Assembly: GCA_903866625.1 (NCBI GenBank)
Contig: CAIPOI010000001.1
Span: 1-48,227, forward strand
DNA: 48,227 nucleotides
DNA from: an uncultured archaeon
GTDB lineage: Archaea; Nanobdellota; Nanobdellia; Pacearchaeales; GW2011-AR1
Reading direction: 5' to 3'
Shown: piece by piece, positions 7,837 to 15,213 of the stretch
How positions within the stretch are numbered: the first letter of the stretch is position 1
Layout: the number at the start of each line of letters is the position of its first letter
Translations under genes and position numbers: made by a program
The notes under the pieces: model-generated
What the model was told of the DNA's origin: nothing
Seen by the model: the letters and a program-made list of their open reading frames with translations, nothing else
Databases searched by the model: none

Positions 7837-8373
7837 ATGAATTATACCCAAGATTTAGTTAGTCGCTTAAAATTAACAGATGTAGTTTCGCCTCTAGGCA
7901 ATGCCTTTAATATTTTCTATAGTAACCAACCGAAACTAAAAATTCCAGTAGATGTATTAAGAAGAATAAAAGCATTTATTCATGATGGTAGACCTATATA
8001 CTATTCTTTATTAGAACAAACTAATTTGAATTCTACTGATTGTCTTACACTAGCAGTTATTGGAAATATTTTAGCTCAACAACAAAATGTAGAAACAAAG
8101 ATAGTTTCTCCAAGAGGGATAAGATTTTTACATTCTGCTTTAAGTTATTTAGATGAGAAAAGTCAGGAAAGGATATTCAAGCTTTCTGGAAGCCAAAATA
8201 GAGTTTATACCCCCGCTGATTGCACTATCTTAACTTCAGAAAGGGTAGAAGCCAGAATAAATCTATTTAGACCTTTAGTAAATTTTGCTAATAGATTTAG
8301 AAAGAAAGGTAAATCAAAGCATTACTATTCCGTCTTTTGTCAAAGCAGTAAATCTGACCCCAACAGGAATTGA
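7837..8373 (+). CDS. Hypothetical protein (178 aa)
   Basis: No family recognised. The central segment NSTDCLTLAVIGNILAQQQ places a Cys at the start of a hydrophobic helix, and a strand with IVSPRGIRFLHSAL follows. That layout is loosely reminiscent of papain-like or transglutaminase-like folds, but the catalytic His and Asp cannot be assigned, so this is only a thought. The last 60 nt overlap the convergent gene at 8314-8664. Confidence 0.65.
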   Translation: MNYTQDLVSRLKLTDVVSPLGNAFNIFYSNQPKLKIPVDVLRRIKAFIHDGRPIYYSLLEQTNLNSTDCLTLAVIGNILAQQQNVETKIVSPRGIRFLHSALSYLDEKSQERIFKLSGSQNRVYTPADCTILTSERVEARINLFRPLVNFANRFRKKGKSKHYYSVFCQSSKSDPNRN

Positions 8374-8664
8374 AAGCAAAGCAGAAATTAAAGCCATATG
8401 TTCTTTTCCATCTCCACTTGCAATAGAAAGAGCAGCTTCTGTGCCTTTTATTTTGTTATATAACTTTTCTCTAAGTTCTTCTTTCATATCCATTAATCTT
8501 GTTGAACTTATTTCTATAAATTCATGTGGCTTATCAATTTGAAAACGCTTAGCAAATTCATTTCCAATAAGAATTATATTTTCCCAATCGCCTTGTTTGA
8601 TTATTCCGGCTACTTGAGCCCAAGTTCCTTCACCTGTGGATAGTAATGCTACGAGCTCTGTCAT
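8314..8664 (-). CDS. Small Rossmann-like protein, possibly CARF-like
   Basis: The protein is 116 aa. The N-terminus ELVALLSTGEGTWAQVAGII, the strand ENIILIGNEFA and the later SIASGDGKEHMALISALL (strand, Gly-rich loop, helix) follow the layout of CARF-type Rossmann domains, where a T/S-G-G-K loop precedes a helix. A ligand-binding role is inference from the layout alone. It starts 2 nt after the stop of its upstream neighbour, so the two form an operon. Its 3' end overlaps the convergent gene by 60 nt, unusually far. Confidence 0.65.
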   Translation of the reverse strand: MTELVALLSTGEGTWAQVAGIIKQGDWENIILIGNEFAKRFQIDKPHEFIEISSTRLMDMKEELREKLYNKIKGTEAALSIASGDGKEHMALISALLSIPVGVRFTALTKDGIVML

Positions 8665-8666
8665 AT

Positions 8667-8957
8667 TTATGGAGTTTTTACTGCTGTTGAGAAATCAATG
8701 CCCACCATTATTTCCTTATCTTTAAGCAGCTCTTTATATTTAATTGCTAAAATTTCTCCTACTGGAGATATTTCATAGGGTCTATCAGATGGACCCAAAT
8801 CAATTCTTCCTTCTGCTGAAGCAGAAATATTAAACTCGTCTGCACTTCCTTCACCTGCAAATAATTCTAATTTACTTGAACCAATTTGTCCATCTAGAAT
8901 AGCTAAAACTCTTTGCCCTTGTGAAATCCGTAAATAATATCTTTCTTCATTAGCCAT
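8667..8957 (-). CDS. Hypothetical beta-rich protein (96 aa)
   Basis: The start at 8957 (MANEERYYLRIS) is preferred over an upstream in-frame Met because a strong TATA box lies 26 nt upstream. The composition alternates hydrophobic and polar residues (QRVLAILDGQIGSSKLELF), suggesting a small beta-barrel or sandwich. It is cotranscribed with the CARF-like gene downstream. Function unknown. Confidence 0.65.
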   Translation of the reverse strand: MANEERYYLRISQGQRVLAILDGQIGSSKLELFAGEGSADEFNISASAEGRIDLGPSDRPYEISPVGEILAIKYKELLKDKEIMVGIDFSTAVKTP

Positions 8958-8977
8958 ATTTTTCTCAAGAAAATTTG

Positions 8978-8988
8978 ATTTATAAGTA
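8978..8988 (-). promoter_or_regulatory. TATA box inside the 3' end of the upstream gene
   Basis: On the minus strand this reads TACTTATAAAT, centred 26 nt from ATG 8957. It overlaps the last codons of the gene at 8980-9429, so the 8957-8314 gene pair has its own promoter. Confidence 0.5.
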
Positions 8989-9429
8989 TTTATGTGATGG
9001 AAGAACAAGATTTTTTATTTCTTCTCCAACTATTGATGGGATTGCACGAGCCATAATATCTTGAGCAAGAATAGGAACTTGTTCATAAGGTATTTCATGT
9101 TTTCTTCCCATTAATCTTGTTAGATTAAAAGCTTTTAATAAAATATTTTCTCTTGTTAGTTGGGTAATAGTTCCATGAGCAGATTCATATTTGATTTTAT
9201 CTAAAAAATATTGATTAAATTCTCCTTTCTTTAGTTGATTTGCAGATTCATCCATAATTAAATCGGTTAATTCTCTTATTCTTGGCTCTCCCCAGACTTC
9301 AGTTATTCTTGCTTGTTTTTCTTCTTTAGTTTGGGCTAAGTCTAAAGGATGTCTTTCAGTTACAGGGTTATAAACTGATTCAAGAAATGTATAAATTTGT
9401 TCAGTAGTCATAACTACTGGCATAACCAT
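8980..9429 (-). CDS. Hypothetical helical protein, paralogue of 9492-9752
   Basis: All-helical, 149 aa. The segment ITEVWGEPRIRELTDLIMDE aligns by eye with IRDIWGEEFTELLIFNSQK in the next upstream gene, so the two are probably ancient duplicates. Three Met codons cluster at the start (MVMPVVMTTEQ); MTTEQ at 9411 is an equally plausible start. Function unknown. Confidence 0.65.
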   Translation of the reverse strand: MVMPVVMTTEQIYTFLESVYNPVTERHPLDLAQTKEEKQARITEVWGEPRIRELTDLIMDESANQLKKGEFNQYFLDKIKYESAHGTITQLTRENILLKAFNLTRLMGRKHEIPYEQVPILAQDIMARAIPSIVGEEIKNLVLPSHKYL

Positions 9430-9491
9430 ATTTTTAGCTCTGAGTTGATGATAGCTAACTCTTAACTGATCTTTTAACCAGTTGGTTAAGT

Positions 9492-9752
9492 CTAAAAAAG
9501 CATCAACTCTTTCAGCTCTTCTGAATCTATAAAGATTTTTCCTTGTTTTTTTAAGGTTTCTTCATCTTGGGTTATACCCTTAATTTTAAGATAAGCCAGT
9601 TCTACCTCTGCAATCTTTTGTGAATTAAATATTAGAAGTTCTGTAAATTCTTCACCCCAAATATCTCTTATGGCTTGTTCCTTTACAGCCATATCAACAC
9701 AGGCACGAGTTATCATTTCTCTGGGCGTTATATTGTTTGGATAGTTTTGCAT
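9492..9752 (-). CDS. Hypothetical helical protein starting just after tRNA-Gly
   Basis: The frame is open for 16 more codons upstream, but those codons lie inside the tRNA-Gly gene. The true start is therefore ATG 9752 (MQNYPNNITPREM), giving 86 aa. It begins 8 nt after the tRNA 3' end with no room for its own promoter, so it is probably transcribed with the tRNA and released by tRNA 3' processing. It shares the I-x-(D/E)-(I/V)-WGE motif and helix pattern with 8980-9429. Confidence 0.6.
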   Translation of the reverse strand: MQNYPNNITPREMITRACVDMAVKEQAIRDIWGEEFTELLIFNSQKIAEVELAYLKIKGITQDEETLKKQGKIFIDSEELKELMLF

Positions 9753-9759
9753 TGCAAAA

Positions 9760-9830
9760 TGCGCCCCCTGGGAATTGAACCCAGCTTCCATCGTTGGCAA
9801 CGATGTGTTCTACCGATAAACTAGGAGCGC
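9760..9830 (-). tRNA. tRNA-Gly (GCC)
   Basis: Full cloverleaf on the minus strand: acceptor GCGCTCC/GGGGCGC, anticodon arm CATCG-TTGCCAA-CGATG with anticodon GCC, T arm CTGGG-TTCAATT-CCCAG, discriminator A. CCA is not encoded. A TATA box lies about 27-38 nt upstream. Confidence 0.93.
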
Positions 9831-9856
9831 GTTATAATAATTATAGCTAATTAGAG

Positions 9857-9868
9857 AATTATAAAGCT
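9857..9868 (-). promoter_or_regulatory. TATA box of tRNA-Gly
   Basis: Minus strand GCTTTATAATTC, 27-38 nt upstream of the mature tRNA 5' end. It probably also drives the protein gene that starts 8 nt past the tRNA. Confidence 0.5.
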
Positions 9869-9912
9869 TTTGCTTGCGAAGAACTTTTAAAGTATCGTGC
9901 TATTAAATCGAT

Positions 9913-10797
9913 ATGACTAAGAGATATAAAAAGCAGGAGAGATTATCCCCCCAAACAAAAAAATTAATTGAAAGGGCTAATAAAATATATTTGTATGATC
10001 CAGAAAAAGCTATAGAGTATTTACTATCTGTCGAACCGCACAAATTGAGTTCTTATGATAGACGGAAAGTTGGGAAAGAAATTTTATTTAAATTAGGTCA
10101 AACAGACCAATGGTTTAAAGATGAAGAAGGATTTAAGGCGAAATATGGGGTTATTACCTCTTATGATTTAGATAGGGCTGCAAAAAAAGAAAATCAATCG
10201 AGAAAATTTGGATATAAACAAAGTTTATTACGATCATCAAATAAAGATATCTTAGAAGCTCAGCAAAGAGTTGCTAAAGGAAATTACGATAATGATCCTC
10301 CTGTTCCCCGCCAGATTTGGGCTGAGAATATGATTACTGGTGGTGGACGTCTTGTACCTGATGGGTATTATCCCAGTTCAGGCAATCCTCTTGAGATATT
10401 TATGTCTGCCGGAAGGAAATATGAAGAGATAGGACTGTTCGATAAGGCACAGATGAGTTATCAAGAAGCTTTAAAAATCTTTGAACTTACTCCAAAGAAA
10501 GTAAGAGCAGATTACAGTAAAGAAAAGATTGAGAAGGACTTGGTTCGCGTAAAAGAAGAGAAGGAAAAATTAGATATAAGAAAGCACAAGGTTGGGATGC
10601 ACACTTCAAATTTAATCTCTCGAATTTCTTCAATTATTGCAGTCAGCGGAATTCTAGGAAGTTTATTTTTTCTAGGTTCAGATCTTACAGGTAACGTAAT
10701 TGCAGATTTAACAACCCAAACAACCTCTTTTATTGGTGCAAGCTTGCTTATTATTGGTTTGATTGCGAGTTTCTTTTGGATAAAAAGTAAAAGATAA
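9913..10797 (+). CDS. TPR-like protein with C-terminal membrane hairpin
   Basis: The protein is 294 aa. Residues ~10-60 and ~165-195 (AGRKYEEIGLFDKAQMSYQEALKIFEL) form TPR-like helical pairs. Two membrane helices close the protein (about 235-256 and 268-289), linked by a loop containing LTGNVI, and a basic tail KSKR follows. This predicts a cytosolic helical domain anchored by a C-terminal hairpin. The protein at 33719-34234 has the same architecture and loop motif. A CTTTTAAAG element about 25 nt upstream supports the start. Confidence 0.7.
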   Translation: MTKRYKKQERLSPQTKKLIERANKIYLYDPEKAIEYLLSVEPHKLSSYDRRKVGKEILFKLGQTDQWFKDEEGFKAKYGVITSYDLDRAAKKENQSRKFGYKQSLLRSSNKDILEAQQRVAKGNYDNDPPVPRQIWAENMITGGGRLVPDGYYPSSGNPLEIFMSAGRKYEEIGLFDKAQMSYQEALKIFELTPKKVRADYSKEKIEKDLVRVKEEKEKLDIRKHKVGMHTSNLISRISSIIAVSGILGSLFFLGSDLTGNVIADLTTQTTSFIGASLLIIGLIASFFWIKSKR

Positions 10798-10867
10798 GAA
10801 ATTATTTTAAAGATGTTGGCAAATATCTTGTGAATTTAGATAAATTAAGTTAGTAATCCTTGGTTTC

Positions 10868-12181
10868 CTACATAATCTCAGATAAAATTCCTGCAGACTT
10901 AACTGTTCCTGCCTGAGGAAGAACATGTGTTTCATATCCAAGGGGATGTGGAAGTTTTGCAGTTGTATCAATTCCTGCTAACTGATAGATACTCCCTAAT
11001 AAATCTACAGGATAGACTGGACGAGTTTTAACTTCTTCGGCTTTTGAATCACTTTCTCCAACAATTCTTCCACCTTTAAAACCACCACCCGCTACTAAAA
11101 CTGAAAAAACATTTCCATAGTGATTTCTTCCACCATTCCACGGAGGTTGCCAATCAATTTTTGGACCCCTTCCAAATTCTCCTGTGCACCAAACGATTGT
11201 TGAATCTAACAATCCTTTTTGAGATAAATCTTCTAGCAAAGTTGCTAAGCCCCTATCTAGCTGTGGTGCCTGCCTTTTCATGGTGGTAAAATGATTCGAG
11301 TGAGTATCCCACCCGCCAGGATAGTTAATTACTACATAAGGAACTCCTGCTTCAACCAATCTTCTTGCGGCTAAACAATCTTGTCCAAAAGTGTGTCTGC
11401 CATATCTATCTCTTAGTTCATCTTTTTCTTTGGATAAGTTAAATACTTCTTTTCCAGAACCAAGAATTAATTCATAGGCTGCTCGTTTTGCTTCTTGAGC
11501 TTCTTTTATTGAAGGAGTTTCAGAAGTGACTCTGCTCAACAGGTCCATTTTTTCTAATAATTCTTTTCTTGATCTTTGTCTATCGTCGGTTATTCCTCTC
11601 GCTACTATTCCCTCAACTTCAAATCTTTGGGCATTTGGGTCACTACCTGTTGCAAACGGTTTATACAAGGGACCTAAAAATCCTTCTTCTGAAAATCTTC
11701 CTTGTGGTTGAGTTAAAACAATATATGGCGGAATTAAACCTTTGTAATCTTTTTTCTTAAAATAAGAAAATACTGCGCCAATTGAAGGGTAAGAAATTCT
11801 TTCTCCAGGTGTATGACCTGTTTGCATTAGGTATGCTGCGGTTTCATGACCATTATTTCTATGAGTCATACTTCTTATTAAAGAGAATTTATCTGCTTGT
11901 TTTGCTAATTCTGGAAATAGTTGTCCTAGTTGAATGCCTGGAACATTGGTTTGAATAACTTGAGAGAACTCTCCGTTGTATTCATAGCCTGCATTTGGTT
12001 TTGGGTCCCAAGTATCATTATGAGACATTCCACCCCAAAGAAAAACTTGAATAACTGATTTTGCTTTTGGTGCAGCAATTGGTTTTTGTGAGATTTCTGC
12101 TTGAGAATTGTTTGCAAGTACTAATCCTGCTGTACCTATTATTCCTCTTTTGATGGCTTCTCTTCTGGTGATGTCTGCCAT
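10868..12181 (-). CDS. DUF1501 family protein with Tat-type signal
   Basis: The N-terminus TRREAIKRGIIGTAGLVLA has a twin Arg (6-7) and a hydrophobic stretch like a Tat signal, predicting export of a folded protein. The body carries DUF1501 hallmarks: VFLWGGMSHNDTWDPKP, DTHSNHF, TGEFGRGPKIDW and GRNHYGNVFSVLVAGGGFKGG. DUF1501 proteins belong to the alkaline-phosphatase-like superfamily and are common in Planctomycetes and related bacteria; their substrates are largely unknown. Length 437 aa is normal. It is a single gene with its own TATA element (GATATAAACC) about 30 nt upstream. Acquisition from bacteria is likely but inferred. Confidence 0.85.
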   Translation of the reverse strand: MADITRREAIKRGIIGTAGLVLANNSQAEISQKPIAAPKAKSVIQVFLWGGMSHNDTWDPKPNAGYEYNGEFSQVIQTNVPGIQLGQLFPELAKQADKFSLIRSMTHRNNGHETAAYLMQTGHTPGERISYPSIGAVFSYFKKKDYKGLIPPYIVLTQPQGRFSEEGFLGPLYKPFATGSDPNAQRFEVEGIVARGITDDRQRSRKELLEKMDLLSRVTSETPSIKEAQEAKRAAYELILGSGKEVFNLSKEKDELRDRYGRHTFGQDCLAARRLVEAGVPYVVINYPGGWDTHSNHFTTMKRQAPQLDRGLATLLEDLSQKGLLDSTIVWCTGEFGRGPKIDWQPPWNGGRNHYGNVFSVLVAGGGFKGGRIVGESDSKAEEVKTRPVYPVDLLGSIYQLAGIDTTAKLPHPLGYETHVLPQAGTVKSAGILSEIM

Positions 12182-12255
12182 AAAAATAATAATATTTTGG
12201 GGTTTATATCTTTTGTGAATTAACTTTTGAGAAGCAAAAAATCAAAATTAGATAT

Positions 12256-12265
12256 CTTTATAAAA
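12256..12265 (+). promoter_or_regulatory. TATA box of tRNA-Val
   Basis: CTTTATAAAA, 25-34 nt upstream of the tRNA 5' end. Confidence 0.55.
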
Positions 12266-12289
12266 TCATAAAATTTAGCTTTTCTATAA

Positions 12290-12360
12290 GGGCGCATAAG
12301 CTAGCGGTAAACTGACTCGTTTACACCGAGTATTCGGAGGTTCAACTCCTCCTGTGCCCA
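12290..12360 (+). tRNA. tRNA-Val (UAC)
   Basis: Acceptor GGGCGCA/TGTGCCC, anticodon arm ACTCG-TTTACAC-CGAGT with anticodon TAC, T arm GGAGG-TTCAACT-CCTCC, discriminator A. CCA is not encoded. Confidence 0.93.
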
Positions 12361-12392
12361 TTTTATTCTTACTTTAATCTTATTTTGAAAAT

Positions 12393-12402
12393 CTTTATAA
12401 AC
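12393..12402 (+). promoter_or_regulatory. TATA box of the 62-aa gene
   Basis: CTTTATAAAC, 21-30 nt before ATG 12423. It supports expression of a short leaderless gene. Confidence 0.5.
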
Positions 12403-12422
12403 TTTAGAAACATAATTTTAAA

Positions 12423-12611
12423 ATGGGAGAAACTGGAAAACTTGGAGAAAGAAAACAAGTAAGTTTATGCGAACCAAGAACTAGAACTTGTATATTCAGA
12501 CAAGTTCCTTTTGAAGACCTTCAAAGATTATCTGCTAAAAATACTGCTTATGCTGGCGCTTGGCCTGTTGGAGAACTACCTATAAAACCAACACCAAGAT
12601 ATGCTCCTTAG
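12423..12611 (+). CDS. Small hypothetical protein (62 aa)
   Basis: No family recognised. It has two Cys (SLCEPRTRTCIFRQ) and a Pro/Tyr-rich C-terminus (LPIKPTPRYAP). A well-placed TATA box and normal codon use for this genome argue that it is real. It overlaps the convergent 50-aa gene by 4 nt at the stop codons. Confidence 0.6.
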   Translation: MGETGKLGERKQVSLCEPRTRTCIFRQVPFEDLQRLSAKNTAYAGAWPVGELPIKPTPRYAP

Positions 12612-12760
12612 GCTTCATCCTCTCGTTTATCTTCTAAATCTTCTATATAAGCTTCTATCAACTCTTCATCTGTTGGTTTCTTTGGCTTATTTTCCTGTTC
12701 ACCTCTTGCTAAATCTTCATCACTACCTAAGTTTTCTTCATCTTCCATGTGTTGTTCCAT
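12608..12760 (-). CDS. Small acidic protein (50 aa)
   Basis: ATG at 12758-12760 on the minus strand. The product is very acidic: MEQHMEDEENLGSDEDLARG, then KPKKPTDEELIEAYIEDLED, ending KREDEA. It is probably disordered at the N-terminus with a short helix at the C-terminus. A TATA-like AAATATATAG lies 25-35 nt upstream, in the AT block that also faces right. No function known. Confidence 0.55.
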   Translation of the reverse strand: MEQHMEDEENLGSDEDLARGEQENKPKKPTDEELIEAYIEDLEDKREDEA

Positions 12761-12783
12761 GATAAATAATTAAAGTAAAAGAA

Positions 12784-12793
12784 CTATATATTT
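12784..12793. promoter_or_regulatory. Shared TATA-like block between two divergent transcripts
   Basis: CTATATATTT reads as a TATA box on both strands. To the left it is 25-35 nt from the start of the 50-aa gene. To the right it is about 25 nt from 12809, where a GC-rich structured segment begins. Confidence 0.4.
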
Positions 12794-12808
12794 TTTGTGT
12801 TTTATTTA

Positions 12809-12893
12809 GCGTCGGTAGAAATCTTAGTTGCTCTTCCGAGCAGCGTTAAGTTTAGTCTGATTTATAAGTTTAAAAACCTTTCTTTTCCGACGG
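12809..12893 (+). ncRNA. Candidate structured RNA, family unknown
   Basis: The ends can pair (CGTCGG at 12810-12815 with CCGACG near 12887-12892). Inside is a strong hairpin, CTTA-GTTGCTC-TTCC-GAGCAGC-GT-TAAG (12823-12850): an 11-bp stem with a 2-nt bulge and a 4-nt loop. The segment starts about 25 nt after a TATA-like block. No tRNA, C/D or H/ACA signature fits. The weak point is a TATA-like ATTTATAAGTTTAAAAACC run inside it, which could instead be promoter DNA for the gene at 12930. Confidence 0.35.
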
Positions 12894-12929
12894 GAATAGC
12901 TTTAAAAACTAATTTTGGGTTTTTGTTTT

Positions 12930-13247
12930 ATGTTTTGTAAAAATTGTGGAAAGATTATGAAGATTGAAAGAGAAAACGAAAAGACTATGGGTAAATGTAG
13001 TTGTGGTTTTCAATCAGAGATAAGTGTTTTTAGTGAAGAAAACATCAAACAGCCAAAAGAAAAAGGCAGGGGGTATGTTAAAGATAAAAATGAATTAGCA
13101 ACTTTCCCACATAAATGTAAGAAATGCGGTTATGAGAAAGCACAGGTGATTGAGCTTGGTGTGTGGTTTGGTGATGAAGGTGGAGTTATAAGATATAGGT
13201 GTGGCAAGTGCAATCATACTGAACAAGATAAGGATAGTAATACTTAG
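12930..13247 (+). CDS. Transcription factor S-like zinc-ribbon protein
   Basis: The 105-aa protein has two zinc ribbons. The N-terminal one uses Cys3/Cys6 and Cys23/Cys25, so its second pair is C-x-C rather than the usual C-x2-C. The C-terminal one uses Cys63/Cys66 and Cys91/Cys94. In the C-terminal hairpin Asp82-Glu83 (FGDEGGVIRYRC) match the acidic pair of TFS/TFIIS that enters the RNA polymerase active site to stimulate transcript cleavage, but the flanking residues differ from the usual ADEPMT. It could be a TFS paralogue that inhibits polymerase instead. ATG 12930 is chosen over TTG 12915 because CTTTAAAAAC lies about 25 nt upstream. Confidence 0.75.
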   Translation: MFCKNCGKIMKIERENEKTMGKCSCGFQSEISVFSEENIKQPKEKGRGYVKDKNELATFPHKCKKCGYEKAQVIELGVWFGDEGGVIRYRCGKCNHTEQDKDSNT

Positions 13248-13297
13248 AGTTAGCTTTATATATGCTAAAAAATACATATAATCTGTAAAGAGATAAA

Positions 13298-15112
13298 ATG
13301 GAACCAAAAGAATCACCAAAAAATCTTTCTGATGAAATAAAAGATCCAAGTGTTAATTATGACCCTAATGCTCCAAAACTTCCTGGACAAGTAGATGATA
13401 AAGTTAAGAAAGAGATGGATAAAACTCGAGAGAAACTTGAAGATTTTAAAAAAACTGTACTTAAAAAATTTCCATTTACTTTAGCTATGGGTATTATACC
13501 CCCTCAAGCAGCAGATCGGTTTGATGACGAATTAGGATTAACTCCTGAAGAAAGAAAAGACAAGCCCATGCATCTTACTGTTATTATCCCTGAAGATAAT
13601 TTTAAAGAAATTGGAAAAATAAGAGCAGAAATTATTAAAGAAGCAAAGGACATGAAACCTAAGATATGGATTAATGTTATTACTCCTGTAGATTTAGCTA
13701 ACTATTGTATGGATTCTAAATATGATATTGTTGAAGCTATTGGAATGTCTTATCCATTACATGATAAAAATATTTTAGGAACTTATAGAATAAGTTCTAT
13801 ACATAAAAGCCTTGTACTTAGAAAATTTGAAAAATATATCTATAGTTATGTTATTGGTGGTTCTTTAGTTAGAGGAGAAGGTAAGTCTACCAGTGATATT
13901 GATGCGTATGTTATTATTGATGATACTGATGTTAAAAGAATGCCTCGCCTCGAACTAAAAGAAAAACTTAGAGGAATTATTTATCAATATGTTGCAGAAG
14001 CTGCAGAACTTTCTGGAGTTAAAACTGTTTTGCATGTTCAAGTTTACTTACTTACCGAATTCTGGGAAGATGTTAAGGATGCTTCTCCAGTTATATTTGG
14101 TTTTATTAGAGATGGAATACCGCTTTATGATAGAGGTGGATTCTTACCTTGGAAACTTCTTTTAAAGATGGGTAAAATTAAACCTTCTCCTGAAGCTATT
14201 GATAGATTTATGTCTATGGGTGATAAAACAAGAGATATTGTTAAACAAAGATTATTAGACATTGTTATTGGAGACATTTTTTGGAGTATAAGTGCGCCAA
14301 CTCAAGCAGTTTTAATGCTCTATGGTATTCCGCCACCAAATATTCCTGAAACTATTAAAGAAATGAAAAGAATTTTTGTTGACCAAGAAAAAATGCTGGA
14401 ACAAAAATATATAGATATACTGGAAAATATTTGCATTCATTATTATAAGGGTTTTGAGCATGGTAAGATAAAAGAAGTATCTGGAACAGAAGTTGATAAA
14501 TTGCTTAAGGATTGTGAAGATTATATGAAGAGATTAAAAGAACTTCATATTGAAATTGAAAAAAGAGCACAGGAAAAAACTTTAAAAGAAACTTATGACA
14601 ATGTTTTTGGATTACTGAAAAAATTATTTGGAAGCAAATCTGAGCAAGAATTAGTAAAACAATTTGAAAAAGAGTTAGTAAATAAGGGCAGAGCAGAAGT
14701 AAAACAACTGCATATATTGAATGAAATAATTGATATAAAAAAGAAATATGCAAGCAAGAAAAAACCTACTAAGTATGAAATCGAGGATGTTAGAAAAAAT
14801 GCAAGCTATCTGATAAACAATTTAATTGAATACGGTCAAAGATGTGACTTGCATGAAATAAAGAAAATGCAAATAAGAGTTAGCTATAAGAAAGAAGGCA
14901 AAGATAAGCATGCAGAATTATTCTTAACAAACCCTGCTTTTATGATTTCTGAAGGAAAAATCTTAAGATTTAAGAATGATAGATTTGAAGAGAGTAGTCA
15001 AGAAGAATTTGATGGAGTATTATTCACACAGAAAGGTAAGCCAAGTAACCTTTCTAAAGAAACTCTTTCAGGATTAAAGAAAGAGTTTGGTGAGTTTGAA
15101 ATTGGATTCTAA
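13298..15112 (+). CDS. Nucleotidyltransferase-helical (HEPN-like) fusion protein, long form
   Basis: This 604-aa protein has a central nucleotidyltransferase core near residues 183-208 (VIGGSLVRG, then SDIDAYVIIDD with Asp200 and Asp202). Helices after it (KIKPSPEAIDRFM, then HYYKGFEHGKIKEVSG) resemble a HEPN-type bundle. An extra N-terminal domain (~50-150) and a C-terminal domain (~430-604) flank them. The strand that should give the third carboxylate reads HVQVYLLT, with Gln at the likely position, so activity is uncertain. The protein at 23658-24491 shares the core and bundle. The C-terminus ends EFGEFEIGF, nearly the same as the tail motif of the PEP synthase at 18030-20603. Confidence 0.75.
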   Translation: MEPKESPKNLSDEIKDPSVNYDPNAPKLPGQVDDKVKKEMDKTREKLEDFKKTVLKKFPFTLAMGIIPPQAADRFDDELGLTPEERKDKPMHLTVIIPEDNFKEIGKIRAEIIKEAKDMKPKIWINVITPVDLANYCMDSKYDIVEAIGMSYPLHDKNILGTYRISSIHKSLVLRKFEKYIYSYVIGGSLVRGEGKSTSDIDAYVIIDDTDVKRMPRLELKEKLRGIIYQYVAEAAELSGVKTVLHVQVYLLTEFWEDVKDASPVIFGFIRDGIPLYDRGGFLPWKLLLKMGKIKPSPEAIDRFMSMGDKTRDIVKQRLLDIVIGDIFWSISAPTQAVLMLYGIPPPNIPETIKEMKRIFVDQEKMLEQKYIDILENICIHYYKGFEHGKIKEVSGTEVDKLLKDCEDYMKRLKELHIEIEKRAQEKTLKETYDNVFGLLKKLFGSKSEQELVKQFEKELVNKGRAEVKQLHILNEIIDIKKKYASKKKPTKYEIEDVRKNASYLINNLIEYGQRCDLHEIKKMQIRVSYKKEGKDKHAELFLTNPAFMISEGKILRFKNDRFEESSQEEFDGVLFTQKGKPSNLSKETLSGLKKEFGEFEIGF

Positions 15113-15213
15113 TTAGTATATCCTCAAGAATAATTAATTTTAAATATATCTTTTACTTAATTAAATAGACATCTATAACTTATTAAGCGGAATTAACAAA
15201 CTGCAATTAAAAT

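Noticed and set aside
8285-8542. Plus-strand frame of 85 codons
   Set aside because: It is the shadow of the minus-strand 116-aa gene, which has clear protein-like composition.
9753-9800. N-terminal extension of the 9492-9752 protein by 16 residues
   Set aside because: These codons lie inside tRNA-Gly, so they are not translated as part of this protein.
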